64,000 nucleotides of DNA, taken from positions 186,001 through 250,000 of the forward strand of contig NZ_WKKA01000003.1 in the NCBI RefSeq assembly GCF_009674885.1. The letters run 5' to 3'. This document shows positions 27,974 to 36,406 of this stretch, in pieces. The notes beneath the pieces are model-generated. The model saw only the letters and a list, made by a program, of their open reading frames with translations. It was not told the DNA's origin and did no database searches. This DNA is from Paracoccus sp. S-4012 (GTDB taxonomy: Bacteria; Pseudomonadota; Alphaproteobacteria; Rhodobacterales; Rhodobacteraceae). The first letter of the stretch is position 1, and every line of letters starts with the position of its first letter. The translations under genes and the position numbers were made by a program.

Positions 27974-29023
27974 ATGGCCGAAACCGGGGGCAGGGGGATC
28001 AGCTACCGCGACGCGGGGGTGGATATTGACGCGGGCAACGCGTTGGTCCGCCGTATCGCTCCTGCCGCGGCGGCGACGGCGCGGCCGGGCGTGATGTCGG
28101 GCCTCGGCGGCTTCGGCGCGCTGTTCGACCCGCGCGCCGCAGGCTTTGCCGACCCGGTGCTGGTCGCGGCGACGGACGGCGTCGGCACCAAGCTCCGCAT
28201 CGCGATCGACACCGGGCATCTCGACGGCATCGGCCAGGACCTCGTGGCGATGTGCGTCAATGACCTCGTCTGCCAGGGGGCCGAGCCGCTGTTCTTCCTC
28301 GACTATTTCGCCACTGGGAAGCTGGAGGTCGAACAGGCCGCGCGCGTGGTCGAAGGGATCGCGCAGGCGTGCCGCGCCGCCGGCTGCGCGCTCATCGGCG
28401 GCGAGACGGCCGAGATGCCGGGCATGTATCACGGCGACGACTTCGACCTTGCGGGCTTCGCGGTCGGGGCGATGGAGCGCGGGACGGCGCTGCCCTCCGG
28501 CGTCGCGGCGGGTGACGTGCTGCTCGGCCTCGCCTCGGACGGGTTGCATTCCAACGGCTTCTCGCTGGTCCGCCGCGTGGCGCTCGCGGCCGACATGGGG
28601 TGGGAGGACACTGCGCCCTTCGCCGACACCACGCTCGGCGAGGCGCTGCTCACGCCGACCCGGCTCTATGTCCGCCCGGTGCTGGCGGCGCTGAAGGCGG
28701 GCGGCCTGCACGCCGCCGCCCATATCACCGGCGGCGGCATCACCGAGAACCTGCCGCGCGTCCTGCCGGCGGGGCTGGGGGCGGAGGTGGACCTCGGCGC
28801 GTGGAAGCTGCCCGGCGTGTTCGCATGGCTGCGCGAGGCGGGCGGGATTGCCGAGGCCGAGATGCTCAAGACCTTCAACGCGGGCATCGGCATGATCCTC
28901 GTTGTCGCCGAGGCACGGGCCGAGGCGCTGACTGCGCTGCTCGAGGCCGAGGGCGAGCGCGTCCAACGTCTCGGCCGCGTGGCCGAGGGCGAGGGGGTCA
29001 GCTACCGCGGCGCCCTGGGGTGA
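27974..29023 (+). CDS. purM: Phosphoribosylformylglycinamidine cyclo-ligase (AIR synthetase)
   Basis: 349 residues. It starts [22 protein letters not shown], with [43 protein letters not shown] and [13 protein letters not shown], all PurM family signatures for ATP-dependent ring closure to AIR. The stop codon overlaps the purN GTG start (GTGA), so the two are coupled. Confidence 0.97.
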   Translation: MAETGGRGISYRDAGVDIDAGNALVRRIAPAAAATARPGVMSGLGGFGALFDPRAAGFADPVLVAATDGVGTKLRIAIDTGHLDGIGQDLVAMCVNDLVCQGAEPLFFLDYFATGKLEVEQAARVVEGIAQACRAAGCALIGGETAEMPGMYHGDDFDLAGFAVGAMERGTALPSGVAAGDVLLGLASDGLHSNGFSLVRRVALAADMGWEDTAPFADTTLGEALLTPTRLYVRPVLAALKAGGLHAAAHITGGGITENLPRVLPAGLGAEVDLGAWKLPGVFAWLREAGGIAEAEMLKTFNAGIGMILVVAEARAEALTALLEAEGERVQRLGRVAEGEGVSYRGALG

Positions 29024-29619
29024 AGCGCGTCGCCATCCTGATCTCCGGCGGCGGCTCCAACATGGTGAAGCTGGTCGAGAGCATGACCGGCGACCATCCC
29101 GCCCGCCCGGTCCTGGTGCTGTCGAACGACCCCGAGGCCGCCGGGCTGTCCCGCGCCGCGGCTCTCGGCGTGCCGACCGCCGCCGTCGATCACCGCCCCT
29201 TCGGCCGCGACCGCGCCGGTTTCGAGGCGGCGCTGCTCGAACCGCTGGAGGCGGCCGCCTCGGACCTGATCTGCCTCGCCGGTTTCATGCGGATTCTCAC
29301 GCCCGGCTTCGTCGCCCGCTTCCAAGGCCGGATGCTGAACATCCATCCCTCGCTGCTGCCGAACTACCCCGGCCTCGACACCCACGCCCGCGCACTGGCC
29401 GCGGGAGATGCCGCGGCGGGCTGCACGGTGCATGAGGTGACGACCGAACTCGACGGCGGCCCGATCCTCGGACAGGCGCGGGTACCCGTGCTCCCCGGCG
29501 ACACGCCCGAGACGCTTGCCGCGCGCGTGCTCAAGGCCGAGCACCGCCTCTACCCAGCCGTCCTGCGCCGCGCCGCCTCCGGCGACCGCACCCGCCTCGA
29601 CCTTCCCGCTTCGCCTTGA
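29020..29619 (+). CDS. purN: Phosphoribosylglycinamide formyltransferase
   Basis: 199 residues. Transfers formyl from 10-formyl-THF to GAR. Motifs are [27 protein letters not shown], the catalytic [16 protein letters not shown] and the Asp in [13 protein letters not shown]. The start is a GTG at 29020 within the purM stop. Its last codons and stop (LPASP, stop at 29617-29619) lie inside dispersed repeat copy C, so the C-terminus was probably reshaped by the repeat. Confidence 0.96.
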   Translation: MKRVAILISGGGSNMVKLVESMTGDHPARPVLVLSNDPEAAGLSRAAALGVPTAAVDHRPFGRDRAGFEAALLEPLEAAASDLICLAGFMRILTPGFVARFQGRMLNIHPSLLPNYPGLDTHARALAAGDAAAGCTVHEVTTELDGGPILGQARVPVLPGDTPETLAARVLKAEHRLYPAVLRRAASGDRTRLDLPASP

Positions 29620-29660
29620 TCCAAATATCCCACGGGGGTCCGGGGGTGTGAAACCTCCGG
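29605..29660. repeat. Dispersed repeat, copy C (overlaps purN 3' end)
   Basis: In reverse orientation it reads CACCCCCGGACCCCCG, then GGATATTTG and CAAGGCGAAGC. It is more diverged than copies A and B. It supplies the end of purN and fills the gap to the convergent ThiE-like gene. Confidence 0.7.
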
Positions 29661-29663
29661 CAG

Positions 29664-30296
29664 CTACGGCAGCCACAAGGCGGCCAGCGCCGCCGCCGGG
29701 TCGTCTGCCCCCCAGATCTCCGGCCCGAGCGCGATGAAATCCGCCACCGGCCGCAGCGCCGCGATCAGCTCGGCGTCGATGGCGCCCTCGGCCACCACCG
29801 GCACCTCGATCATTTCCGACCACCAGGCGAAGAGGTCGAGCGGCGCCGTCTCGCCCGGACTCAGCGCCGAGGCTCCGACCGGCCCGAAGCTGACGTAATC
29901 CGCCCCCGCCTCGCCCGCCGTCATGCCCTCGTGGCGCGAGGCGCCGCAGAAGGCGCCGACGATGGCGTCCGGGCCCAGCAACTTGCGCGCCTCGCGCACG
30001 CCGCGCGCGCCGTGGGTCAGGTGGACGCCGTCGAGGCCGTGGGGCTGGACGAGGGCGATGTGGTCCTCGATCAGCACGGCGATGTCGCGGGCATGGGCGA
30101 TCTCGCGCGCCATGTCGGCGAGGCGGCCGAGCTCGGCCGCATCGTCGCCGGCGCGGATGCGCAGGCAGGCGACGGGGGCGCGGTCCAGGACCTCGGCCAG
30201 CAGCGGCCCCAAGGCCGCGGCGGCGGCGCCCGAGGGCGTGACCAGATAGAGCTGCGGGCCGTCGCCGTCCTCGGCGGTGGGGGGCGTCTGGGGCAT
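29664..30296 (-). CDS. ThiE-like (TMP synthase/TenI) protein
   Basis: 210 residues with the thiamine phosphate synthase TIM-barrel pattern: PQLYLVTPSG, VLIEDHIALVQPHGLDGVHLTHG, VGAFCGASRHEGMTAGEAGADYVSFGPV and a final FIALGPEIWG. The phosphate-binding GADYVSFGPV element is present, but no other thi gene is nearby and parts of the pyrimidine site look divergent, so the exact reaction is uncertain; this may be a paralogue rather than the housekeeping ThiE. The ATG at 30296 gives MPQTPPTAEDG. Convergent with purN. Confidence 0.75.
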   Translation of the reverse strand: MPQTPPTAEDGDGPQLYLVTPSGAAAAALGPLLAEVLDRAPVACLRIRAGDDAAELGRLADMAREIAHARDIAVLIEDHIALVQPHGLDGVHLTHGARGVREARKLLGPDAIVGAFCGASRHEGMTAGEAGADYVSFGPVGASALSPGETAPLDLFAWWSEMIEVPVVAEGAIDAELIAALRPVADFIALGPEIWGADDPAAALAALWLP

Positions 30297-30354
30297 GGGG
30301 TCCTCGCGGGTTGCCGCGCCTCCTAGCGCAACGCCGCCGGGCTTGGCCAGAGCC

Positions 30355-31218
30355 TCAGCCCGGCCCGCCTGTGCGCACGGCCCGCTCGCAGGCCGCGGCG
30401 AGCGACTTGCGGTCATGGCCCGCGACCGGCACCGGCTCGTGCAGCGTGACCGTCACGCTGCCCTGCGGCGCCTGCGCCAGCACCGCCAGCAGGTGCGGCC
30501 GCAGCTCCATGTCCCCCCACCAGCCGTAGAAGCGCGGGTCGCGCACCGGCGGGGCCTCGTAGCGCACGCTCACCGGCTGGAGCGCGAGGCCGGCCGGCAG
30601 GGCGGGGTCGAAGAAGCCCTGAAACAGCGTCGGCTTGAAGGGCAGCACCCGCCGCCCGTCGGTGGAGGTGCCCTCGGGGAAGAACAGCAGCCGGTGCCCG
30701 GCGCGGGTGCGGGCGGCGAACTCGGCCGCCTGGGCGCGGGCGAGGCGGGGGTCGCGGACGACGAAATGCGTGTCGGTCACGCGGGTCAGCAGGTTGATGC
30801 CGGGCCAGCCGGCGACCTCGGCCTTGGAGACGAAGAAGACCGGCATGGCGGCGTTCAGCACGAAGATGTCGAGCCAGCCCGTGTGATTGGCGACCGCCGC
30901 CCCCGGCGCGTTCATCGGCTTCCCGACGCGCCGCCAGCGGAGGCCGAGGATGGCGAGGCAGAGGCGGCAGACGCCCTGAACGAGCGGTCCGCTCAGCGGG
31001 CGGCGCGGACCGGCGAAGGGCCGCTCGACCAGCCGCAGCAGCAGGAGGGCCGCGACGCCGAGGAGCAGCACGAGAAGGATCGCCACCCCCCGCAGCACCG
31101 CGCGCAGCGTTCCGGTAACACCTAGCACCGGCTGCAATGGCGGCGGCTCGCCGCCGCGCCAGGGCTGGCCGGGGCGGAGGGTCGAGGCAGAAGGCTGCGC
31201 GGGGGCGGCCTCGTTCAT
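30355..31218 (-). CDS. olsA: Lysophospholipid/lyso-ornithine-lipid O-acyltransferase (OlsA-like, PlsC family)
   Basis: 287 residues. One membrane segment (about 40-62, AVLRGVAILLVLLLGVAALLLL) precedes a PlsC domain with the catalytic HxxxxD motif NHTGWLD and the FFPEGTSTDG substrate-binding motif. PlsC-type enzymes acylate lysophosphatidic acid; next to olsB the enzyme is usually OlsA, which acylates lyso-ornithine lipid (and may also make phosphatidic acid). Its start overlaps the olsB stop by 4 bases, supporting a two-gene operon for ornithine lipids. Confidence 0.85.
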   Translation of the reverse strand: MNEAAPAQPSASTLRPGQPWRGGEPPPLQPVLGVTGTLRAVLRGVAILLVLLLGVAALLLLRLVERPFAGPRRPLSGPLVQGVCRLCLAILGLRWRRVGKPMNAPGAAVANHTGWLDIFVLNAAMPVFFVSKAEVAGWPGINLLTRVTDTHFVVRDPRLARAQAAEFAARTRAGHRLLFFPEGTSTDGRRVLPFKPTLFQGFFDPALPAGLALQPVSVRYEAPPVRDPRFYGWWGDMELRPHLLAVLAQAPQGSVTVTLHEPVPVAGHDRKSLAAACERAVRTGGPG

Positions 31219-32093
31219 GGCGCTCCGCGCCGGGTGGTGTAGAAGCCGCGGTGGCGCTCGGACATGGCGGCGGTGTCGACGAGCATCAGCACGTCGGTGG
31301 TGTTGAACGCGCGGTCGATGAAGGCGCCGTCGCCCACCGCGCCGCCGAGGCGCAGATAGGCCCGGATCAGCGGCGGCATCGCGGCCATCGCATCGCGCCG
31401 GTCGAGGGCCTCGGGCGCGATCAGGTCCATCCGCTGACGCCCCTCCTCGCGCGCCACGGGGCGCAGGCCGGGGGGCGCGAGGTGGTGGTGGTGCAGCCAG
31501 GCCAGCGGCTGGGCGAGGCGCGCGGCATCGGTGCCGTGGAACGAGGCAACGCCGAACAGGATCTCGATCCCGCAGGCCAGCACATAGTCGGCAAGCGCGT
31601 TCCACATCAGGAACATCCCCGAGCCGCCTCGATACTGCGGGTCCATGCAGGACCGCCCCAGTTCCAGCAGCCGCCGCCCCGAGGCGCGCAGCGGCGCGAG
31701 GTCGTATTCGCCATCGCAGTAGAAGCGCCCGAAGGCCTCGGCCTGCGCCTCGGTCATCAGGCGGTAGACGCCCACGACATGCTCGGCCTGCGCCGGATCG
31801 CGCCTGCGGTCGATCAGCAGGAGGTGGTCGGTGGCCTCGTCGAATTCGTCGCGCTCCAACCCCTCGGCGTGGTCGACCAGCGGGCCGTCGCCGCCGAGCT
31901 CCTGCACGAAGACGCGGTAACGCAGCCGCGCCGCCGCGCGGCGGTCGGCATCGGAGGCGGCGAGCCGGACCTCGAAGGGGACGGGCGGGGCCTGGGCGGT
32001 CACTTGGGCGTCGCTCGCTCCTGTGGTCGCGCGTGGGCCCCCCTCTAGGCCAGCCGCGGCCGCCAATGCAAGCGCGCGGCGCGGGATGGACAT
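31215..32093 (-). CDS. olsB: L-ornithine N-alpha-acyltransferase (OlsB)
   Basis: 292 residues from the ATG at 32093. First step of ornithine lipid synthesis: transfers a 3-hydroxyacyl chain from ACP to ornithine. The GNAT-like family shows LRYRVFVQELGGDG, HLLLIDRRR, VGVYRLMTEAQAEAFGRFYCDGEYDL, ELGRSCMDPQYRGG and GVASFHGTD. The first 30 residues look unconserved, and a GTG at 32003 preceded by AGGAG could be the true start (262 residues). Coupled to olsA. Confidence 0.9.
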   Translation of the reverse strand: MSIPRRALALAAAAGLEGGPRATTGASDAQVTAQAPPVPFEVRLAASDADRRAAARLRYRVFVQELGGDGPLVDHAEGLERDEFDEATDHLLLIDRRRDPAQAEHVVGVYRLMTEAQAEAFGRFYCDGEYDLAPLRASGRRLLELGRSCMDPQYRGGSGMFLMWNALADYVLACGIEILFGVASFHGTDAARLAQPLAWLHHHHLAPPGLRPVAREEGRQRMDLIAPEALDRRDAMAAMPPLIRAYLRLGGAVGDGAFIDRAFNTTDVLMLVDTAAMSERHRGFYTTRRGAP

Positions 32094-32150
32094 TGCCGCG
32101 GGCCGTCCGATGCCTCACAGTCGCGCGAGGAGCAATGCAAGGCGAGGGTC

Positions 32151-32489
32151 ATGCCTGAAATCCGCGAGCAATTCGACGGCCAGACCGTCATCTGCACCTT
32201 CGACGTCACGCCCGGCAGCGCCCAGGACGTGCTCGAGCTGCTGACCGCCGCCTATTCGGAAGTGATCTCGCGTCAGCCCGGCTATCTCGGCGGCGCGATC
32301 CATCTCAACGACGCGCAGACGCGCATCTGCACTTATTCGCAATGGCGGGCGCGGGCCGACTACCAGGCCATGCTCCGCAACCCGGAGATGCGGGTCCGCA
32401 ACCGCGCCATCAACGAGCGCGCGCGCAGTTTCGAGCCGGTGATGTACGAGGTCGCCTCGGTCCACGCGGCCCAGCAGCGGGCGCACTGA
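32151..32489 (+). CDS. Antibiotic biosynthesis monooxygenase (ABM) domain protein
   Basis: 112 residues forming a single ferredoxin-like ABM domain: VICTFDVTPGSAQDVLELLTAAYSEVISRQPGYLGGAIHLN, then TRICTYSQWRARADYQAMLRNPEM. Members act on quinones or haem or are dimeric helpers; the substrate cannot be told. It lies 4 bases before the ParA-like gene on the same strand. Confidence 0.8.
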   Translation: MPEIREQFDGQTVICTFDVTPGSAQDVLELLTAAYSEVISRQPGYLGGAIHLNDAQTRICTYSQWRARADYQAMLRNPEMRVRNRAINERARSFEPVMYEVASVHAAQQRAH

Positions 32490-32493
32490 CCGC

Positions 32494-33126
32494 ATGGGAC
32501 GGATCGTCACGGTGGCCCAGCAGAAGGGCGGATCGGGCAAGACCACGCTGACCGCGAACCTCGCCGTGGCGGCGCGCGCGCGGGGGCTTTCGGTCGCGGT
32601 GATCGACACCGACCCGCAGGGCAGCCTCGGGCGGTGGTTCATGGAGCGGCTGGGCGCGCGGGGCGAGGACGAGGGCTTCGACTTCGCCACCGCCTCGGCC
32701 TGGGGCGCGGCCTACGAGGCCGAGAAGGTCGCCCGCCGCGCCGATCTCGTCCTGATCGACACGCCGCCGAAGATCGACGCCGACCTGCGCCCGGCGCTGC
32801 GCGCGGCCTCGCTGGTGCTGGTGCCGGTGGCGACGAGCCAGGTTGACCTCTGGGCGACGGAGGGGGTGCTTGACCTCGCCCGGCGCGAGCGGCGGCCCTG
32901 CCTGATCGTGCTGAACCGCTCGCGCCCCGGAACGCGGCTTGCGGCCGAGATCGCGGCGGCGGCCGGGAGCCTCGGCGCGCTCGTGGCCCGGACGCGGATC
33001 GGCAACCGCGTGGCCTATGCCGAGACGATGGGCCGCGGGATGGCGGTGGCCGATGGCGGCGCCGGGCCCGCCGGCGGCGAGGTGGAGGAGCTGCTGGACG
33101 AGGTGCTGGCAGCAGCCGAGGGATAG
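32494..33126 (+). CDS. ParA/MinD-family ATPase, orphan
   Basis: 210 residues. The deviant Walker A motif KGGSGKTT (about residues 11-18), DTDPQGSLGRWF (switch I) and LVLIDTPPKID (Walker B) identify a ParA/Soj-type ATPase. No parB or centromere-like repeat is nearby, and the protein lacks the N-terminal HTH of plasmid ParA, so it is a short orphan like those that position cellular cargo. The tail is Gly/Ala/Glu-rich. Function unknown. Confidence 0.85.
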   Translation: MGRIVTVAQQKGGSGKTTLTANLAVAARARGLSVAVIDTDPQGSLGRWFMERLGARGEDEGFDFATASAWGAAYEAEKVARRADLVLIDTPPKIDADLRPALRAASLVLVPVATSQVDLWATEGVLDLARRERRPCLIVLNRSRPGTRLAAEIAAAAGSLGALVARTRIGNRVAYAETMGRGMAVADGGAGPAGGEVEELLDEVLAAAEG

Positions 33127-33173
33127 GCGCCGGGGAGGCGCCAGAGTTGACCTGAAGAGGAGGACCGACAGCG

Positions 33174-34073
33174 ATGATCCGCGCCCTGATCTTGATGACG
33201 GCCCTTGCCGCCCTTGCCGCGCCCGTGGCGGCGCAGGACAGCCCGGCCCCGGCAACCCCGTTGAACCCCGCCTCGAACCCGGCGGCGGGCGATGCCGCCG
33301 CCGCGGCCGCCCCGCGCGTTGGCATCCGGCCGGAGATCGCCGCGGTGACCTACACCACGCCCCAGGGCGAGACGGTGACGATCTCGCGCGACCAGACCCC
33401 CGGCGCCGTGCTGGAGGGGGACTGGACGCTGATCGGCCACGACTGCCCGCCCTTCTGCATCCAGCCCATGGAGCCCGCGCCGGGCGTCGAGACGATCGGC
33501 GAGTTGGAGCTGCTGCAGATGATGGAGGCGGGGAACGCCACGCTCGTCGATGGCCGCACGCCCGACTGGTACGCGGGCGGGACCATCCCCGGGGCCATCA
33601 ACATTCCCTTCACCCAGGCCATCGAGCGTCTCGCCGAGCTCGGTTGCGAGCCGGATTTCGACGGCGAGTTCGACTGCGAGGCGGCGCGGGACGTGATCCT
33701 CTTCTGCAACGGCATCTGGTGCGGCCAGTCGCCGACGGCGATCCGCGCCATGATCGACGCCGGCTTCCCGGCCGAGCGCATCCACTACTACCGCGGCGGC
33801 ATGCTCGCTTGGCGGCTGCTGGGCCTGACCGTCGCGGGCGGCGGCCAGCCTGCGCCGGTCGATCCGCTCGCGGCGCAGGAGGTGACGCCCGAGGACGCGG
33901 GCGAGCTCGGCGCGGCGCAGGAGGGCGCGGCGGCGGACGACGTGCCGCAGAACGCCGGCCAGGAGGTGCCGGACGGTGTCATCACGCCCGCCGAGAACCC
34001 GGTGGTCGAGGGCACGACCGAGGAAGCGGACGAGAGCGGTGCGGCGCCCGTCGAGGGCACGGCCGGGAACTGA
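33174..34073 (+). CDS. Exported rhodanese-like protein
   Basis: 299 residues. Signal peptide MIRALILMTALAALAAPVAAQ, then a domain with CPPFCIQPM (paired cysteines) and a rhodanese domain (about 110-220): ATLVDGRTPDWYAGGTIPGAINIPF and the active-site loop FCNGIWCGQSP with two cysteines. The C-terminal quarter is acidic and low complexity. The double-cysteine loop and periplasmic location suggest sulphur-transfer or redox work on an exported substrate (inference). An AGGAG site precedes the ATG. Confidence 0.85.
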   Translation: MIRALILMTALAALAAPVAAQDSPAPATPLNPASNPAAGDAAAAAAPRVGIRPEIAAVTYTTPQGETVTISRDQTPGAVLEGDWTLIGHDCPPFCIQPMEPAPGVETIGELELLQMMEAGNATLVDGRTPDWYAGGTIPGAINIPFTQAIERLAELGCEPDFDGEFDCEAARDVILFCNGIWCGQSPTAIRAMIDAGFPAERIHYYRGGMLAWRLLGLTVAGGGQPAPVDPLAAQEVTPEDAGELGAAQEGAAADDVPQNAGQEVPDGVITPAENPVVEGTTEEADESGAAPVEGTAGN

Positions 34074-34168
34074 CCGGCCCGCCCGCGGCTTCGGACCGGA
34101 TGTCGGGTCCGCGCCGGACCTGCGAGCGGGGGGGTGCCATCCACCCCGCGATGGGGGAGGGAACCACC

Positions 34169-34480
34169 ATGACGATCCGTGTCCTATCCGCTGCCGCATT
34201 TGCCGGGGCGGGGCTGCTCTCGGCCTGCGTGCCGGTCGCGGTCCCCGCGCCGCCGCCGGTGGTCGTCGTCCCGAATATCGGGACGCCGCCCGCCGACGCC
34301 TGCAACAGCGCCGCCTACCAGCAGTTCGTGGGGCAGCGCTCGCCCGGGATCACGCTTCCGCCGGGGACGGACGTTCGCCACTATCGCACCGGCGATGCGG
34401 TGACGATGGATTACAGCGCCGAGCGGATCAATTTCGAGTACGACCGCCGCGGTGTGCTGGTCCGCGTGAGCTGCGGCTGA
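34169..34480 (+). CDS. I78-family peptidase-inhibitor lipoprotein
   Basis: 103 residues. Lipoprotein signal MTIRVLSAAAFAGAGLLSAC (lipobox LSAC, Cys20), a short proline linker, and an inhibitor I78 domain: ACNSAAYQQFVGQRSPGI, TDVRHYRTGDAVTMDYSAERINFEYD and a final VRVSCG. I78 proteins inhibit serine proteases such as subtilisin; the Cys pair probably forms a disulphide. A GGGGGAGG ribosome site precedes the ATG. Confidence 0.85.
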   Translation: MTIRVLSAAAFAGAGLLSACVPVAVPAPPPVVVVPNIGTPPADACNSAAYQQFVGQRSPGITLPPGTDVRHYRTGDAVTMDYSAERINFEYDRRGVLVRVSCG

Positions 34481-34520
34481 GGGTTCGCGCTACTCGCGGG
34501 TGCAGCGCGCCGGCGGGGAC

Positions 34521-34551
34521 GAGTGACCGCAGGCTGCCCCTTCGGTCACTC
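34521..34551. terminator. Inverted repeat between convergent genes
   Basis: GAGTGACCG (34521-34529) pairs with CGGTCACTC (34543-34551). The right arm contains the stop codon of the GntR gene. It could terminate either or both converging transcripts; no clear U run. Confidence 0.4.
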
Positions 34552-35256
34552 CGCGCAAAGGGCGTCAAGCAACTCGCGGGTGCCATGGATATCGTCGGCG
34601 ATGGCGGCGGCGGCGCCCTCGGCGTCGCGCGCCTGCAGCTTCGCCACGATCTCGCGGTGGCCGCTGACGAACTGCTCATGCGTGGGCTGCCGCGCGGCCT
34701 TCATGTGGTCCGACAGCAGCCGCATGTAGGGACCGTATTGCAGCCAGAGCGACTCGATGATCGGCACGAGCGCGGTCGAGCCCGCGGCGCGGTAGATGGC
34801 GAAGTGGAAATCCGCGTTGGCCTGCAGCATTTCCTCGACCTGCCAATCGCCCGCCGAGCGGGCATGGCTCTCCTCCAGCCGGACGAGGGCGTCGATTGCC
34901 GCACCGTCCATCCGCGTGGCCGCGAGGCGGGCCGCATGCGTTTCGAGCAGCAGGCGCAGCCCGACGAGATCGTCCAGCCGGCTCCGCGTCGCATCGGGAA
35001 CATAGCACGAGCCGTTGGCCCGCAGATCGACCGCGCCCTCGGTCGCGAGCCGCCGCAGAGCCTCGCGTACCGGCATTGGGCTGGTGGCGAAGGTCTCGGC
35101 CAGCGAGGCCACCGTCAGCAGCGAGCCGGGCTCGAACCGCCCGGTGAGGAGCGCCTGCCGCAGCAGCGCGTGGACCTGATCGCCGACCGTGTTCCGCGCC
35201 CGGACCGGGCCAAGGGCGCGCGCCCGCCCCGGTGCCTCCCACGCGTCATCGCGCAT
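34546..35256 (-). CDS. GntR-family regulator (FadR/FCD type), last gene of the peptide operon
   Basis: 236 residues. Winged HTH at the N-terminus (TVGDQVHALLRQALLTGRFEPGS, then LAETFATSPMPVREALRRLATEG, residues about 20-80) and an FCD ligand-binding domain (about 95-225) with DLVGLRLLLETHAARLAA and the metal-site region DFHFAIYRAAG. It overlaps the aminotransferase gene by 11 bases and closes a nine-gene operon, so it most likely regulates that operon autogenously through the palindrome at 44413-44426 (inference). Confidence 0.9.
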   Translation of the reverse strand: MRDDAWEAPGRARALGPVRARNTVGDQVHALLRQALLTGRFEPGSLLTVASLAETFATSPMPVREALRRLATEGAVDLRANGSCYVPDATRSRLDDLVGLRLLLETHAARLAATRMDGAAIDALVRLEESHARSAGDWQVEEMLQANADFHFAIYRAAGSTALVPIIESLWLQYGPYMRLLSDHMKAARQPTHEQFVSGHREIVAKLQARDAEGAAAAIADDIHGTRELLDALCAE

Positions 35257-36406
35257 TGAAGAACCTGCCGATGCGGTCCATCGCCTCGCCCAGCCGGTCG
35301 AGCGGCTGGGCCCCGAAGCAGATGCGCAGGTGATGCTCGCCCGTGGGGCCGTAGAAGCTGCCGGCCTCGACCACGACCCCGGCCTCGTCCATCAGCGCCT
35401 CGGCCGCGGCGCGGGCGGTCATGCCGGTGCCGGTGATGTCGGCGAAGGCGTAGATGGTGCCCTCGGGAGCGGCGCAGGTGATGCCCGGCAGCTGGTTCAG
35501 GCGCGAGACGACCAGATCGCGGGCGGCGCGGTCGGCCTCCAGCATCCGCTCCATCGGCTCGCGCGGGCCGGTCACGGCGGCGAGCGCGCCGTGCTGGACG
35601 AAGGTGTTGACGTGTGTGACCTCGTTGGTGGTGATCTTCATCAGCGCCGGGATCATGGACGGATCGGCCGCGAGATAGCCGACCCGCCAGCCGTCCATCG
35701 CCCAGGCCTTGGTGAACGCGAAGCAACTGATCGTCCGCTCGGCCATGCCCGGCAGCGAGGCGATCGAGATGTGGCGATTGCCGTCAAAGACGATCTCCTC
35801 ATAGACCTCGTCCGAGAGCACGATCAGGTCGTGCTCGATGGCGAGCGCCGCCAGCTCCTCCAGTTCCTCGCGCGAATAGACCCGGCCCGTGGGGTTGCAG
35901 GGGTTGATCAGCGCGATCAGCTTCGTGCGCGGCGTGATTTTCGGCGCGATGAGATCGCGGCGGATGCGGAAGCCCGCGGCGGCATCGAGCGGCGCCGACA
36001 CCACGCGCCCGCCGGCGAGTTCGATCTTGCCGATGTGCTGCGGGTAGTAGGGCTCGAGCAGGATCGCCTCGTCGCCCTGGTCGATCAGCGCCATGATCGC
36101 GGCGAAGCTCGCCTGCGTCAGCCCGTTGGTGACAAGGATGCCCTCGGCTCCGACGTTGATGCCGTTGTCGCGTGCCAGCTTCGCCGCGAGGGCCTCGCGC
36201 AGTTCCGGCAGGCCCTGCAGGTCGCTGTAATGGACATGGCCGGCCTCGATCGCGGCGATGGTGGCGGCCTTGATATGGGCGGGCGTGTCGTGGACCGGGC
36301 GGCCGAGTTCGAGGTGGATCAGATCGCCCCCTCTCGCGGCTGCGCGGCCCACCATGCCGAAGTCCTTGGCGGAGGTTTCGGTGATGCGGCGGGCGAATAT
36401 CGTCAT
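35246..36406 (-). CDS. PLP-dependent aminotransferase, class I/II
   Basis: 386 residues. The PLP lysine lies in FTKAWAMDGWRVGYL, with NPCNPTGRVYSREELEEL and the C-terminal Arg in HHLRICFG. Similar to aspartate/aromatic-type aminotransferases, but the substrate is not determined. In this operon it would act on an amino acid freed by the two M20 hydrolases (inference). The start at 36406 overlaps the upstream M20 stop by 4 bases. Confidence 0.9.
   Translation of the reverse strand: MTIFARRITETSAKDFGMVGRAAARGGDLIHLELGRPVHDTPAHIKAATIAAIEAGHVHYSDLQGLPELREALAAKLARDNGINVGAEGILVTNGLTQASFAAIMALIDQGDEAILLEPYYPQHIGKIELAGGRVVSAPLDAAAGFRIRRDLIAPKITPRTKLIALINPCNPTGRVYSREELEELAALAIEHDLIVLSDEVYEEIVFDGNRHISIASLPGMAERTISCFAFTKAWAMDGWRVGYLAADPSMIPALMKITTNEVTHVNTFVQHGALAAVTGPREPMERMLEADRAARDLVVSRLNQLPGITCAAPEGTIYAFADITGTGMTARAAAEALMDEAGVVVEAGSFYGPTGEHHLRICFGAQPLDRLGEAMDRIGRFFNAR

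Noticed and set aside
32494-33126. Plasmid partition locus
   Set aside because: No parB, no iterons and no replication gene; surroundings are chromosomal housekeeping genes.
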